A stretch of DNA of 64,000 bases from Streptomyces griseochromogenes (GTDB lineage: Bacteria; Actinomycetota; Actinomycetes; Streptomycetales; Streptomycetaceae), in NCBI RefSeq assembly GCF_001542625.1, contig NZ_CP016279.1, positions 7,564,001 to 7,628,000 on the forward strand, read 5' to 3'. Within the stretch, counting starts at the first letter, position 1; each line of letters opens with the position of its first letter. Under the pieces are notes generated by a model. It had not been told where the DNA came from. It saw only the letters and a program-made list of their open reading frames with translations, and made no database searches. This document shows positions 8,628 to 16,736 of the stretch, in pieces. A program made the position numbers and the translations under genes.

Positions 8628-9689
8628 TCAGGGGGCTGTGTTTTCCCTGCTCTTGCGGGCTCGCTCGGCCTTGCGACGCAGCTGGTTGTAGGCGGCGGTC
8701 AAGCCCATCGCCTTGCGGGCTTCAAAGACCACCTGCTGCACTTCGCGGCGGGTGCGCTCGGTGCCTTCGACGATGATCTCGTCGACGAGGCCACTCTGTT
8801 CCTCGTAGTGTGCGCGGCGCTCCCGCATCGGGTCGAGGAAGCGGTTGATGGCGGCAGCCAGCTTGTCCTTGACCTCCACGTCGCCGACCTTGCCCGCTCG
8901 GTAGCGTTCCTTGAGGTCTGCGACCTCCGCGGCGTTGTCGTTGAAGACGTCGTGGTAGATGAAGACGGGGTTGCCCTCCACCGTGCCGGGAATGTCGGCG
9001 CGGATCCGCTTGGGGTCGGTGTACATGCCGGCGACCCGCTTGCGGACATCCTCGGCGCTGTCGGAGAGGTAGATGACGTTGCCGATGGACTTGCTCATCT
9101 TCCCCTGGCCGTCGGTGCCCACCAGGGTGGGCACGTCGCTCTCGACGAGTTCGGGGACGGGGAAGGTCTCCCCGTAGAGGTAGTTGAACCGGCGGGCGAT
9201 CTCCCGGGTGACTTCCACGTGGGCGTGGTTGTCTTTGCCGACGGGAACGACGTGCGCCTTGACGCAGAGGATGTCGGCCGCCTGGAGCACGGGGTAGCCG
9301 AGCAGGCCGTACGGCATCTCTTCCTTGCCCGCGTCCCGAGCCATGTCCTTCAGGCTGGGCACACGTTCCAGGCGCGGCACGGTCACGAGGTTCTGGAACA
9401 GGGCGTTGAGCTCGGTGACCTCGGGGATCGCCGATTGCAGGTAGAAGGTCGCCCGGGCCGGGTCGATGCCGGCCGCTAGGGAGTCCAGGACCATGTCCCG
9501 GGCGTTGGTGGAGACCTTGGCGATGTCCTCCCGGGTGTTCTTGGTGGTGAGCATGTGCAGGTCAGCGATGATCAGGAAGGTCTCGTACTTGTGCTGGAGC
9601 TGCACCCGGTTGGCGATGCTGCCCACGTAGTGGCCGAGGTGCAGCTTTCCGGTGGGTCGGTCTCCAGTGAGCATGCGCTGGTCAGTCAT
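8628..9689 (-). CDS. trpS: Tryptophanyl-tRNA synthetase, auxiliary type
   Basis: 353 aa, a full-length class Ic TrpRS. The HIGH element is HLGH (17-20) and the KMSKS loop is intact (197-201). Domain order and length fit bacterial TrpRS. The segment GKDNHAHVEVTREIARRFN (151-169) replaces the common GEDQRQHLELT pattern, a feature I associate with secondary bacterial TrpRS such as the indolmycin-insensitive enzyme of S. coelicolor; this comparison is from memory. It lies in an operon with a TrpRS-like fusion gene, so it may be a resistance copy or supply Trp-tRNA or Trp-AMP. ATG start; GAAGG lies about 12 nt upstream. Confidence 0.93.
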   Translation of the reverse strand: MTDQRMLTGDRPTGKLHLGHYVGSIANRVQLQHKYETFLIIADLHMLTTKNTREDIAKVSTNARDMVLDSLAAGIDPARATFYLQSAIPEVTELNALFQNLVTVPRLERVPSLKDMARDAGKEEMPYGLLGYPVLQAADILCVKAHVVPVGKDNHAHVEVTREIARRFNYLYGETFPVPELVESDVPTLVGTDGQGKMSKSIGNVIYLSDSAEDVRKRVAGMYTDPKRIRADIPGTVEGNPVFIYHDVFNDNAAEVADLKERYRAGKVGDVEVKDKLAAAINRFLDPMRERRAHYEEQSGLVDEIIVEGTERTRREVQQVVFEARKAMGLTAAYNQLRRKAERARKSRENTAP

Positions 9690-9712
9690 GGAACTGATGG
9701 CCCTTCAAAGGT

Positions 9713-9784
9713 CTTGTGGATCAACGACGGACGGTGAGATCAGATCCCATTCTCGCCGGTCCTGTCCTGCCGAAGCGCCTCGAT
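9713..9784 (-). repeat. 72-bp inverted duplication, copy 1 (fusion-gene 3' end and fusion/trpS spacer)
   Basis: Read on the minus strand this segment covers the last codons of the fusion gene and the spacer before trpS. It matches 17424-17495 (plus strand) at 64 of 72 positions without gaps. The longest identical run is ATCTCACCGTCCGTCGTTG. Matching of coding and non-coding bases alike shows a DNA duplication rather than protein convergence. Confidence 0.85.
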
Positions 9785-11728
9785 TAGTGGTTCGACGAAC
9801 GGCACGTCGATCAGATGGATCTGCATCCAGCCGGGCATCGCCCAGCGCCGGCCGTCTCGGAACGGCGTCCCACCGTCCCGCAGGCGGCGAGCGACCTGTG
9901 CGAAGCGGGTGCCGAGGTTCATCAGAAGGAAGTTCGCCTCGGTCTGGACGTACGCGATGCCGAGGTCCTCTAGGGTTGCCGTGAGCCGGGCCCGGGCTTC
10001 GTGGCTGGCCTGTACGGTCCGCTGATGGGACTCGTCGTCCCTCAGCGCGCTGTGGGCCGCGGCGAGCGCCAGCGAGTCCATCGTGTACGGCAGCCGCTGG
10101 GAGCGCAGCCGATCGGCCAAGGGCGTGGCTGCGAGTGCATACCCGACTCGCGCGCCGAGCAGGCAGTGAGCCTTGGACATCGATCCGAACAGCACGGTGC
10201 GCGGATACCGGCTGAGCAGTCGCGAGGCCGGTTCGATGGGCGTGCGCATGAAGTCGGCGTAGACGAGGTCGAGCAGCACGACGGCGTCATCAGGCAGAGC
10301 CTCGAAGAGGCGGTCGAGCAGCTCGGTGACCTGGCCGACGGCTCCCGAAACGGAGTGCGGGACGTCGATGACGCACACTGCCGTGTCCCGGTCGGCCAGA
10401 CGGACCAAGGCCGCGGCGTCATGGCTGAGGGTGCGCGGGTCCCACGCAGCAGTCTCGTACCGCAGGTGGTGACGCTCGGCGAGCTCTTGGTACAGCTCGA
10501 AAGTCGGCTCTGTTGCGACCACCTTTCCACCGGAGCGGGCTTGGATGTGGAAAAGCCAGTCCATGACCTCCGTGGAACCGTGGCCCACCACGACCTGGTC
10601 GGGGTGTACTCCGGACCGTTCCGCGATGGCAGTCTCCAGGTCGGTGGCATCGCGGGGTGGCGGACGGTGCAGTCCGCCGGCGGCCCGGCTGACGGCGGGT
10701 CCCACCTGCAAGGAGGTGCCTGAGCGCAGGGGTGTCCTGGTGGCGGCGCGGAGCCCGCAGACCACCCCGGTCACGTGCTCCGCCTTGCAGTCCCCGCAGG
10801 TCCGACCCGACAGGCAGCCGTCCAGCGCCCGCTGGGCGGTCTCCGGTGGACACAGCAGCTCGATCATGGCGAACGCCGAGCAGCGCGTCGCGTCCCCACC
10901 CAGGGCACGCTGCTCCTCGACGCTCGCCCGGCCACCGGTCCGTGAGCGCAGAAACTTACGCTGGACCGTCGCCTCGTCGTCGTCCACGAAGACCACGGAG
11001 GACGGCTCGCGGACACTGCCCCGCTCGCCTTCCCGCCGAAGACTTGGGAAGAGCCGGCGGTAGAGCAGCTCCGGAACCTGGGCGTCGACAGCCCGTGCGG
11101 CTTGGGGAAGCAGGGCCGAGTGCGGCGCCTGCATGGCGTCGACCAGGGCGACACCTCCCTCCTCCATACCTTGAGGGGTATAGAGGAAGAAGCTGATCAT
11201 GGCTTCCAGGTCGGTCAGTGCACGCGCTGGTGTACTGCTGTCCCAGCCGTAGAGGCGGCGCATCTTGTCCAGCCGCAGCCCGGACAGCGCCCGGTGCTGC
11301 CACCGCCGTAGGTCGGGGCCGTACTCGATGAGATGGTCGGGCACCGAGGCTCCTGCGTAGTGACAGAGTGCCGTGCGGAAGCCGTCGACGATGGACGTGG
11401 AATCGACCGAGGCGTCGAACAGCAGAAGGTGCGCACCGCCGTCGGCCATCTGAGCTGCCGTCCGTGCCAGCCCGAGGTGGCCCAGGTGCAGGCGCCGGCC
11501 GGCGAACCCTACGCGGATCGGAGAGGTGACCCCGTGGGGAGACGGTTGCGAGCCACCGAACGCCTGGGTCGCCCAGACCTCGCCGGGCAGCACCGACCCT
11601 CCTGTCTCCTGCGCCCCGACATCGGGACCGACGACCGGCCGGAGACCGAACTGGCGTGAGCGGTCCTCTTCGAGCGCGGCGGTCTGCCGGTTGCATGCCG
11701 CGTGCCATGCTGCGAGGGCCATGGTCAT
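9740..11728 (-). CDS. TrpRS-like domain fused to a PLP-dependent aminotransferase
   Basis: 662 aa; ATG overlaps the upstream stop (ATGA). Residues about 70-325 are a class Ic synthetase-like domain: HLGHLG (81-86) is the HIGH motif, and TGGRASVEEQRALGGD (265-280) followed by CLSGRTCGDCK (305-315) matches the C-terminal region of archaeal/eukaryotic-type TrpRS/TyrRS. The KMSKS loop is lost (about 236-243 reads RGSVREPS). Residues about 355-660 are a HisC-like class I/II aminotransferase: GHGSTEVMDW, LLDLVYADF (Asp487, Tyr490), SMSKAHCLLGARVGY with PLP Lys519 and Arg527. The synthetase part probably binds or adenylates an indole amino acid without tRNA charging, and the transaminase part acts on it. 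I know of no described protein with this architecture. Confidence 0.85.
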   Translation of the reverse strand: MTMALAAWHAACNRQTAALEEDRSRQFGLRPVVGPDVGAQETGGSVLPGEVWATQAFGGSQPSPHGVTSPIRVGFAGRRLHLGHLGLARTAAQMADGGAHLLLFDASVDSTSIVDGFRTALCHYAGASVPDHLIEYGPDLRRWQHRALSGLRLDKMRRLYGWDSSTPARALTDLEAMISFFLYTPQGMEEGGVALVDAMQAPHSALLPQAARAVDAQVPELLYRRLFPSLRREGERGSVREPSSVVFVDDDEATVQRKFLRSRTGGRASVEEQRALGGDATRCSAFAMIELLCPPETAQRALDGCLSGRTCGDCKAEHVTGVVCGLRAATRTPLRSGTSLQVGPAVSRAAGGLHRPPPRDATDLETAIAERSGVHPDQVVVGHGSTEVMDWLFHIQARSGGKVVATEPTFELYQELAERHHLRYETAAWDPRTLSHDAAALVRLADRDTAVCVIDVPHSVSGAVGQVTELLDRLFEALPDDAVVLLDLVYADFMRTPIEPASRLLSRYPRTVLFGSMSKAHCLLGARVGYALAATPLADRLRSQRLPYTMDSLALAAAHSALRDDESHQRTVQASHEARARLTATLEDLGIAYVQTEANFLLMNLGTRFAQVARRLRDGGTPFRDGRRWAMPGWMQIHLIDVPFVEPLIEALRQDRTGENGI

Positions 11729-12585
11729 GGCGCACCTCCCCCTTCGGCGATGCCGTGGAGGAACGCCAAGGCCGAGTGCTGTTCGTGGGGCGTTGCGTGA
11801 GCGTCCGTTTTGCCGAAGTACACGTCCGGGAAGCCGGGGTCCGCTTCGTGACACACGGCTCCGAAGGCCCAGAACCGGGCCGTGCAACGGGCGCGTTCCC
11901 GGTCGGCGTCATCGACTGGTGTGAGCCCGGTGTATACCCAGCAGCCCCCGTGGGTGGCCGCAGGTGCGATGTACCGAGCGGCCCGGAGTGCTTCGAGGTA
12001 CGTGCGGCGCTGGTGCCCCCACACTCTGGCCATCAGCGGGGGGTTACGAAGGAGCCTGGCCAGGTAGCCCGCAGCATCGGGGTAGAGGTCGAGGAATGCC
12101 AGATGGGCGTGGGCGAGCAGCTGGTCCGCGCTCCAGGCCGTGTCCGGCTGTCCCAGGGCGAGCAATTCAGCAAGGGGCGCCAGGAATCGGGCGGTGTGCT
12201 GCGAAAGCGACAGATCACGCTCGGGCTGGTCGGTGACGAAGGGACCGAAGAGCTTCAGCGTGAAGTATCCGCCGAACTGGCGCCTCAGTCCGTCGTCTGC
12301 CAGATCTTCATGCGACAACACGTAGATCGTCACGGGCGTCGCGTCCCACCAGGCACTTCGCCGGTGCGGCACACTACCGGGGCTGCCGTCGTAGAGGAGA
12401 AACGCGTCGAGGTCGCTGCCCTCGCGCCCCTGGCCGAGCGGCAGGCTGCCGTAGAAGACCCACTGCCGGCCCTCGCGAGGTATGTCGGCCACGGCAGGTT
12501 CCAGCAGGGTGATGAGATCGGGGATCCGGTCGACGAAGTCCTGGCTGATCGCCGCTTCCACCGGACCGGTCAGCATCCCAGCCAC
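11725..12585 (-). CDS. Nucleotidyltransferase-fold protein (Pol beta superfamily)
   Basis: About 286 aa. The segment FYGSLPLGQGREGSDLDAFLLYD holds the GS...DxD signature of Pol-beta-like nucleotidyltransferases, with both metal-binding Asp residues present. The remaining helical C-terminus resembles the helical partner domain of aminoglycoside nucleotidyltransferase-like proteins. GTG 12585 is chosen because AAGGAGG lies 7 nt upstream; ATG 12576 is an alternative. The gene overlaps HAD upstream and the fusion gene downstream. It could transfer a nucleotide to a metabolite in the pathway; function is otherwise unknown. Confidence 0.7.
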   Translation of the reverse strand: MAGMLTGPVEAAISQDFVDRIPDLITLLEPAVADIPREGRQWVFYGSLPLGQGREGSDLDAFLLYDGSPGSVPHRRSAWWDATPVTIYVLSHEDLADDGLRRQFGGYFTLKLFGPFVTDQPERDLSLSQHTARFLAPLAELLALGQPDTAWSADQLLAHAHLAFLDLYPDAAGYLARLLRNPPLMARVWGHQRRTYLEALRAARYIAPAATHGGCWVYTGLTPVDDADRERARCTARFWAFGAVCHEADPGFPDVYFGKTDAHATPHEQHSALAFLHGIAEGGGAP

Positions 12586-13190
12586 GCCTCCACCTCCTTC
12601 AACCATCGGCCGTCAGCGTCGGCCAGCAGACTCCTGACACCAAGCGACCTGGCGGCAGCGACGTTCGCCAGCTTGTCGTCCACATAGAGGGTTTGAGCCA
12701 GGTCAGTGCCGCCGAGCAACCGGTCGTACGCCGCCTGGTCCGGCTTGACCGCTCCCGTGATGCTGGAGATCGACACTTCCGAGAAGTGGCCGGTCAGGGC
12801 GAGGGCCTCCAACCGAGGTACGAGCCACTCGTGCCGGTGGTTCGAGATCAGGACCAGCCGAGCGTGCCGACTCCAGGACGGGAGCCGGCGGACCGCGGGC
12901 AGAGCCCGCATGGACTGGTCGACGACAGTACGCCACTCCGCTGAAGCACTCGCCAGCCCGCAGGCCATGGCCAGGGAGGTCCAGAAAGACGTCTCGTCCA
13001 TCCGGCCGGCCCACAGGTCGTCGCGGAATCGCTGCCGGAACAGCTGGGCGACCACAGCGGGGTGCAGACCGCTGGAAGCGGCGACGGCGCGGAACAACGG
13101 CTCCATGGGCTCGCCCAGCACGACTCCGCAGGCGTCCAAGAGCAGCGTCCGTTCCGGCGAATCGCGCTGCAACTGCGGTTGACTCCTCAC
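12570..13190 (-). CDS. HAD-superfamily hydrolase-like protein with altered motif I
   Basis: 206 aa. Motif I is LLLDACGVVL, where the usual second Asp of DxD is Cys. Motif II is LVLISNH, motif III Lys is in AVKPDQAAY, and motif IV is TLYVDDKLANV. A helical cap lies between motifs I and II. Loss of the general acid Asp is unusual for a HAD phosphatase and points to a dehalogenase-like, altered or non-catalytic role. The GTG start overlaps the upstream stop (GTGA) and its 3' end overlaps the nucleotidyltransferase gene, so it is translationally coupled on both sides. Confidence 0.75.
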   Translation of the reverse strand: MRSQPQLQRDSPERTLLLDACGVVLGEPMEPLFRAVAASSGLHPAVVAQLFRQRFRDDLWAGRMDETSFWTSLAMACGLASASAEWRTVVDQSMRALPAVRRLPSWSRHARLVLISNHRHEWLVPRLEALALTGHFSEVSISSITGAVKPDQAAYDRLLGGTDLAQTLYVDDKLANVAAARSLGVRSLLADADGRWLKEVEAWLGC

Positions 13191-13486
13191 GGCATCCTCC
13201 CGACCAACTCGTCACCGCCGCCATCGCCGCAGTAGAAGGTCTGCCATCGCGCGACACCGACTTCTCGGGGGACCGCCGGGAAGAGCGGGCGACCGGGCTT
13301 CGCCGCCCCCGCCCGGCAGCCGAACACGACGGCGACGAAATGGGTGCGGCCCTGCGCCTCGGCGACGTGAGGGGACGCATCACTGAGAACGACCGGCTTG
13401 GATGCAATCGGTACGTCACCCAGTTGGTGTGTAGTGATCGCGGGCGGCCCCATCGGCAAAAGGGGGCCCGACGGCGGATAGCGCAT
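13187..13486 (-). CDS. Small protein of unknown function, first gene of the TrpRS-fusion operon
   Basis: 99 aa. Its stop overlaps the HAD start (GTGA), which is the main evidence that it is real. The ATG has a weak GGAG upstream. It is rich in Pro, Ala and Gly, with a hydrophobic strand FVAVVFG and a Cys near the C-terminus; no family is recognised. It may be the remnant of a larger NUDIX-like protein, but that is a guess. It is the promoter-proximal gene of the operon, divergent from the NsdA-like regulator. Confidence 0.5.
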   Translation of the reverse strand: MRYPPSGPLLPMGPPAITTHQLGDVPIASKPVVLSDASPHVAEAQGRTHFVAVVFGCRAGAAKPGRPLFPAVPREVGVARWQTFYCGDGGGDELVGRMP

Positions 13487-13684
13487 GGTGAGGCTCCATC
13501 AGTAGATCGGTGATCCGGTGCAGGACCGAACTCTCCGGCTGGCCGGGCTTCCACGACCCGGAGGCGCCTCGTGGAGGCGTCCGATGGACGAAGGAGAGCG
13601 GCTTGGCTGCCACCAGGTCGCAGTGACCGTGCTGATCTTGCGGTGGTGGTTCAACTCTCGCCTTGCGGAAGCGACTTCGGGAGC

Positions 13685-13733
13685 GTGCACTGAGGGGTGC
13701 ACTCGTGCACTCCCACGTGCAAACCTCCTGCAC
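13685..13733. promoter_or_regulatory. Cluster of GTGCAC repeats in a divergent promoter region
   Basis: Three perfect GTGCAC palindromes at 13685, 13697 and 13705, then near-copies ACGTGCA (13715) and TGCAC (13729), in the 315-nt region between the minus-strand operon and the plus-strand regulator gene. Closely spaced identical palindromes suggest an operator array, probably for the adjacent regulator. A possible -10 (TAGAGT, about 13753) lies downstream for the plus-strand gene. Confidence 0.5.
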
Positions 13734-13801
13734 CGTGGTTCCGACCTGCGTAGAGTGACCGTGCGTCAAGCTGGCACTACGGCCGTTTTCTGAGGGGCCT
13801 G

Positions 13802-15181
13802 ATGACACAACGGAACGCCCGGCTGGCCGCGCTCATGCAGGAAGCCGACTTCTCGCACAAGTCGCTTGCCCGCGCTGTAGTCGCCGCAGCCGCTCTAGCA
13901 GGCGAAGACACCACTTGCGATCACACGTACGTCACCCGTTGGCTCAAGGGCTCGATACCGCGCGGGAACATGCCGCAGTTCATCGCCGATGCCATCGGGC
14001 GCAAGCTGGGACGCCGCCTCACCATCGACGACATCGGAATGGGCGACGCGGCAGTGTCCGCCATAAAGCCCGACCTAGGGCTCGACTTCGCAGACCGTCC
14101 CGAGGCCGCGGTCAAGACCGTGGCCGATCTGTGGCGCGCCGACCTTGCCGAGGCCGAAGCGTTGGTCCGGACACAGCCAGACTCTGCCGCCTGGAACACT
14201 GCTGCCCTGCGCTGGCTCGTCGCCCCACCGGACGGAGCCCTGACACAGGCGGGCGACCGGGCCATCGGCGCCATGGACGTTGAAATGGTGCGCGCAACTG
14301 CCGACGCATTCAGCATGCTCGATGGGAAGTTCGGCGGTGGCCACGCCCGGCGCGCACTGATTCAGTACCTGCACACGGATGTCCGGCCGATGCTCGACGG
14401 GAGGTACTCCGACGCCGTGGGCAAGCAACTGTACTCGGCTGTGGCCGAAGCACTCTTGCTCGCCGGATGGATGTCGTACGACAGCTGCCTGCACGGCATC
14501 GCCCAGCGGTACTTCCTCCAGGCTCTTCGCATGACGCAGGCGGCCGGCGACAGGCGCCTGGGCGGAAGCATCCTGTCCGCGATGAGCCACCAGGCCACGT
14601 TCATGGGACGGTATGAGGACGCTGCGACTCTCGCCCGAGCCGCGTACACGGGCCCCGGCGCAAGCCTGGGGCCGACGATGGCCGCGCAGTTCCGCGCCAT
14701 GGAGGCGCGAGCCCTGGCTCGTCTCGGCGACGAGCGAGGCTGTGACCTGGCCCTGGTGGAGGCGGAACGCCAGCTCAGCCAGAGGACAGCCGACAGCGAC
14801 CCGCCGTACATCGCGTACTTCGACGAGATAGAGCTGGCTGCCGAGATCGGCCACTGCTTCCGAGACCTGGGACGCTCTGCCGAAGCCACGGAGCGGGGCG
14901 CAGGCTCCATCTTCGGCAACGGTATGAACACCCGCAGCGACTTCTTCGCGACGATGGTGCAAGCCGAGGCATACATCAACCAAGGTGAGATCGGCCGCGG
15001 CTTCGAAATCGCCCTGAGCGCGCTCAGCCTCGGTGAGAGCCTGAAATCGGCGCGCGGTCTGCAGTACGTGCGGGAGTTTCAGGGCCGCGTCACGGACGGC
15101 ATGCGGCGGGCCGCGGAGTTCCGCGACTTCACGGAACGAGCCCGCCGCTTCCGCCTCTGGCAGGAAGCCGGAATCGCCTAG
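13802..15181 (+). CDS. NsdA-like regulator: degenerate N-terminal HTH with TPR-type helical repeats
   Basis: 459 aa; ATG with GAGGGG upstream. Residues about 5-70 look like an XRE-type HTH (SHKSLARAVVAAAAL...HTYVTRWLKGSIPR). The rest is an alpha-helical repeat array with TPR-like pairs (for example AEALLLAGWMSYDSCLHGIAQRYFLQAL, about 215-245). Proteins with this arrangement, including NsdA, modulate sporulation and antibiotic output in Streptomyces. It is divergent from the fusion operon and convergent with, overlapping by 4 nt, the second APH-fold gene. It is a good candidate regulator of the neighbouring cluster via the GTGCAC array; that is inference. Confidence 0.65.
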   Translation: MTQRNARLAALMQEADFSHKSLARAVVAAAALAGEDTTCDHTYVTRWLKGSIPRGNMPQFIADAIGRKLGRRLTIDDIGMGDAAVSAIKPDLGLDFADRPEAAVKTVADLWRADLAEAEALVRTQPDSAAWNTAALRWLVAPPDGALTQAGDRAIGAMDVEMVRATADAFSMLDGKFGGGHARRALIQYLHTDVRPMLDGRYSDAVGKQLYSAVAEALLLAGWMSYDSCLHGIAQRYFLQALRMTQAAGDRRLGGSILSAMSHQATFMGRYEDAATLARAAYTGPGASLGPTMAAQFRAMEARALARLGDERGCDLALVEAERQLSQRTADSDPPYIAYFDEIELAAEIGHCFRDLGRSAEATERGAGSIFGNGMNTRSDFFATMVQAEAYINQGEIGRGFEIALSALSLGESLKSARGLQYVREFQGRVTDGMRRAAEFRDFTERARRFRLWQEAGIA

Positions 15182-16080
15182 AACGGCGCCCAAGCCCGCC
15201 GCGAACCACCCGACCGCAGCGTCTCAACGCGCTTCTCGACTTCCTCGGCGGCGCGCGGATCCGCGCCGGCGTTCTGCGAAAGCCACGTGACCATCAGGAG
15301 TTCGCGGACGCTCCGGAGCACGGTGTACCCGGACCACTGCCGGACGTCGAAGCCGTAACCGTCCGCGAAGTCGGCGTACTCGGCCTCCGTATGCCAGCCG
15401 AAGCTGTCGTAATACATGGCCGTCTGTATGAGGTCCCACTCGCGGGGACCGGTTACGAAACCGTCCAGGTCGATGACCTTCGGATGCCCATCGGCGTCTC
15501 GCAGGACGTTGCCGACGTTGAAGTCACCGTGCAGATGTCCCGGCGGAAGGACGAAATCCAGCTCCTGGTACTCGGCCGCCAACTCCTCGGCCAGACCTGT
15601 TAGATACGCGCGAGTCTCAGCACGGATCGCCGCACGTCCTAGGCGCTGCTTGACCTTGTCGAAGGGACGCAGTTCGGGCAGGGAAAAGCGCGGTGGTTCC
15701 AGTCCGTGGAGTCGCCGCAGCAGCTCTCCCATCTCGCGCGTACTGGCGTACTTCTCGCCGTCGGCCAGCCCTTCCCAAAAGGTCACCGGATGCCCCTCGA
15801 CGACGACGGGCTGTTCAGCTTCCGTGGCGAGCCGCGCCGACGGATAGTCCTCAGCTGCGAGCCATCGTGCTACAGCTACCTCCCGACGCACGGAGGGCAG
15901 GCGGTCAGCATGGCGGCCGACGCGGGAGACGACTCGCCCGCCGTCCATGCGGAACACCGCGTGGTCACCGAGTCGCAGCATTTCGATCCCGTCGGGGACC
16001 AACCCGGCCAGCCCGCAGGCTCTGCGCAAGATGTTCTCTGCCGTCGCGGAGTCGAACGCGGTTCGTTCGTTCGTCGTCAC
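15178..16080 (-). CDS. APH-fold phosphotransferase
   Basis: 300 aa; GTG start with GGAGG 9 nt upstream. GHLHGDFNVGNVLRD (HGDxxxxN) is the catalytic loop and KVIDLDGFVTGP holds the metal-binding Asp. The N-lobe contains RVVSRVGRH. The gene is convergent with the NsdA-like regulator, and their coding ends overlap by 4 nt. It differs from the APH-fold gene in the fusion operon. Likely a small-molecule kinase of unknown substrate. Confidence 0.8.
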   Translation of the reverse strand: MTTNERTAFDSATAENILRRACGLAGLVPDGIEMLRLGDHAVFRMDGGRVVSRVGRHADRLPSVRREVAVARWLAAEDYPSARLATEAEQPVVVEGHPVTFWEGLADGEKYASTREMGELLRRLHGLEPPRFSLPELRPFDKVKQRLGRAAIRAETRAYLTGLAEELAAEYQELDFVLPPGHLHGDFNVGNVLRDADGHPKVIDLDGFVTGPREWDLIQTAMYYDSFGWHTEAEYADFADGYGFDVRQWSGYTVLRSVRELLMVTWLSQNAGADPRAAEEVEKRVETLRSGGSRRAWAPF

Positions 16081-16326
16081 GCCGTCTGACCTCCTTGTGC
16101 CACAGGCAGAACGAGTATCACCCGTCCCTATGCATGGACCGTATCCGCGAAGCTGGCTTATGCGCGCCCCTTACAGAACGAGCGATGCGCCCGGACCATC
16201 ATTGATGGTCTCGATGTCTGAAGCTCGATGCCAGCGCCACCCACGCTCCGGACGGGTAGCAGACGGAGGTGCCTGGCCAGAGTAGTCCGGTCGTGGAAGC
16301 TGCCCTGCTCTTGGCTCTCTGGCGCC

Positions 16327-16575
16327 ATGTTGTTCATGCTCACCGGATCAAGCGGCTCGGGTAAGGCGAACCTCGCTTATGCGCCGGCCGGTCGGCTCGG
16401 GAAGATCGCTGTGCGCGACTCCAATGAGCTTGGTGTGTCGGAGGACGCACCGTCACTGGCGCCAGCACATGACCGAGATGTGGGTGCGCCGCGCGTTGGA
16501 CTACCACGACCTCGGCATCGACCGCTGGACCAGTCTGAGTGACATCTCGGCCGTGATATCACCGCGGAGATAGGG
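16327..16575 (+). pseudogene. Frameshifted remnant of a small P-loop NTPase/kinase gene
   Basis: The first frame reads MLFMLTGSSGSGKANLAYA, a Walker A P-loop, then RLGKIAVRDSNELGVSEDA. The continuation WRQHMTEMWVRRALDYHDLGIDRW lies in a different frame, and the Walker A Ser/Thr is Ala. The two pieces together resemble a common Streptomyces AAA/kinase-like protein of about 170 aa that is both shifted and truncated here. The surrounding 16081-16736 holds no intact gene. Confidence 0.6.
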
Positions 16576-16736
16576 GCTAGGGTGGCGCATGGTCCATGGT
16601 GGTCATCCGCCGCTGCCGGGGCTGACAGGTTGTACTGGTTCCTCCGCGGGGCTGCCCGGTGAAGTCGGCGAGCGATCCGTTCACCTACCGGAGATCGCGT
16701 TTACGCCATAGCCCTTGCCCGTCGAGAGGTCCAGCC

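Noticed and set aside
9690..9739. Trp-codon attenuator in front of trpS
   Set aside because: The 50-nt gap contains no leader peptide with Trp codons and no strong terminator hairpin, so ribosome-mediated attenuation is not supported.
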